From an uncultured Porphyromonadaceae bacterium (GTDB lineage: Bacteria > Bacteroidota > Bacteroidia > Bacteroidales > Muribaculaceae): a stretch of DNA of 6,779 nt. Below, piece by piece: positions 6,733 through 6,779 of the stretch (positions within the stretch are counted from its first letter, which is position 1; every line of letters starts with the position of its first letter). Position numbers and translations under genes: made by a program. Where the stretch lies: the NCBI GenBank assembly GCA_902462525.1, contig CABQCA010000128.1, positions 1 through 6,779 on the forward strand. The letters are read 5' to 3'. The notes below the pieces were generated by a model. It ran no database searches and was not told the DNA's origin. It saw only the letters and a program-made list of their open reading frames with translations.

Positions 6733-6779
6733 GACGCTTGTCAGCCCGTCAGCCTGTCAGCTCGTCAGTAACCGAAGAT

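Larger units (their letters stand above)
6657..6769. repeat. Two inverted arrays of a degenerate 8-nt repeat
   Basis: The left array has four tandem octamers: GCTGACAG (6659-6666), GCTGACAA (6667-6674), GCAGACAG (6675-6682) and GCAGATGG (6683-6690). The right array has four in the opposite orientation: TTGTCAGC (6738-6745), CCGTCAGC (6746-6753), CTGTCAGC (6754-6761) and TCGTCAGT (6762-6769). Bases 6657-6672 are perfectly complementary to 6748-6763 (16 bp). In a second register, 6666-6676 pairs with 6736-6746 (11 bp) and 6657-6665 with 6755-6763 (9 bp), bulging one octamer. The arms enclose the hairpin at 6677-6713 and the palindrome at 6719-6732. The array may run on past the window edge. Function is unknown. 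Confidence 0.85.

Noticed and set aside
6657..6779. CRISPR-like array
   Set aside because: The units are 8 nt, contiguous, degenerate and in inverted orientation, with no unique spacers.

Overview
The window looks like a piece of a Bacteroidales chromosome with moderate-to-high GC. A Muribaculaceae-type or related gut lineage is my best guess, but the family is inferred, not proven. The evidence is a Bacteroidetes-type promoter (TTG, 20 nt, then a perfect TAnnTTTG box) before the large gene, no Shine-Dalgarno sequence before any start, and a giant secreted protein built from FN3, cleaved-adhesin ('choice-of-anchor J') and CARDB-like modules that ends in a type IX secretion (T9SS)-like tail. 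All three genes are on the plus strand.

Positions 1-1862 hold two tightly packed genes. The first is the 3' part of a polytopic inner-membrane protein of unknown function, open through the left edge. The second is pdxB, erythronate-4-phosphate dehydrogenase of the DXP-dependent vitamin B6 pathway. Its start lies inside the end of the membrane gene (19-nt overlap), so the two are probably co-transcribed and translationally coupled. A hairpin followed by a T-rich run ends this unit at about 1887-1924.

Positions 1925-2092 are an AT-rich intergenic stretch with the promoter and a leader of about 100 nt. Positions 2093-6646 encode one 1517-residue secreted protein. Its order is: signal peptide, basic Ala/Lys/Pro-rich linker, beta-propeller-like region, two FN3 domains, a cleaved-adhesin jelly roll, two FN3 domains, a second jelly roll, a CARDB-like domain, an FN3 domain split by a third jelly roll, and the C-terminal sorting tail. 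The last module has the same interleaved order as the haemagglutinin/adhesin domains of Porphyromonas gingipains and HagA. The likely role is a surface or secreted adhesin or binding protein; no catalytic domain was recognised.

Positions 6647-6779 hold no gene but are highly structured. Two inverted arrays of a degenerate 8-nt repeat flank a 15-bp hairpin and a 14-nt perfect palindrome. The hairpin probably ends the adhesin transcript; the repeat arrays are the least ordinary non-coding element here.

The pdxB unit and the adhesin gene appear to be independent transcription units with no evident functional link. I found no RNA gene, CRISPR array, transposase, phage gene or defence system.
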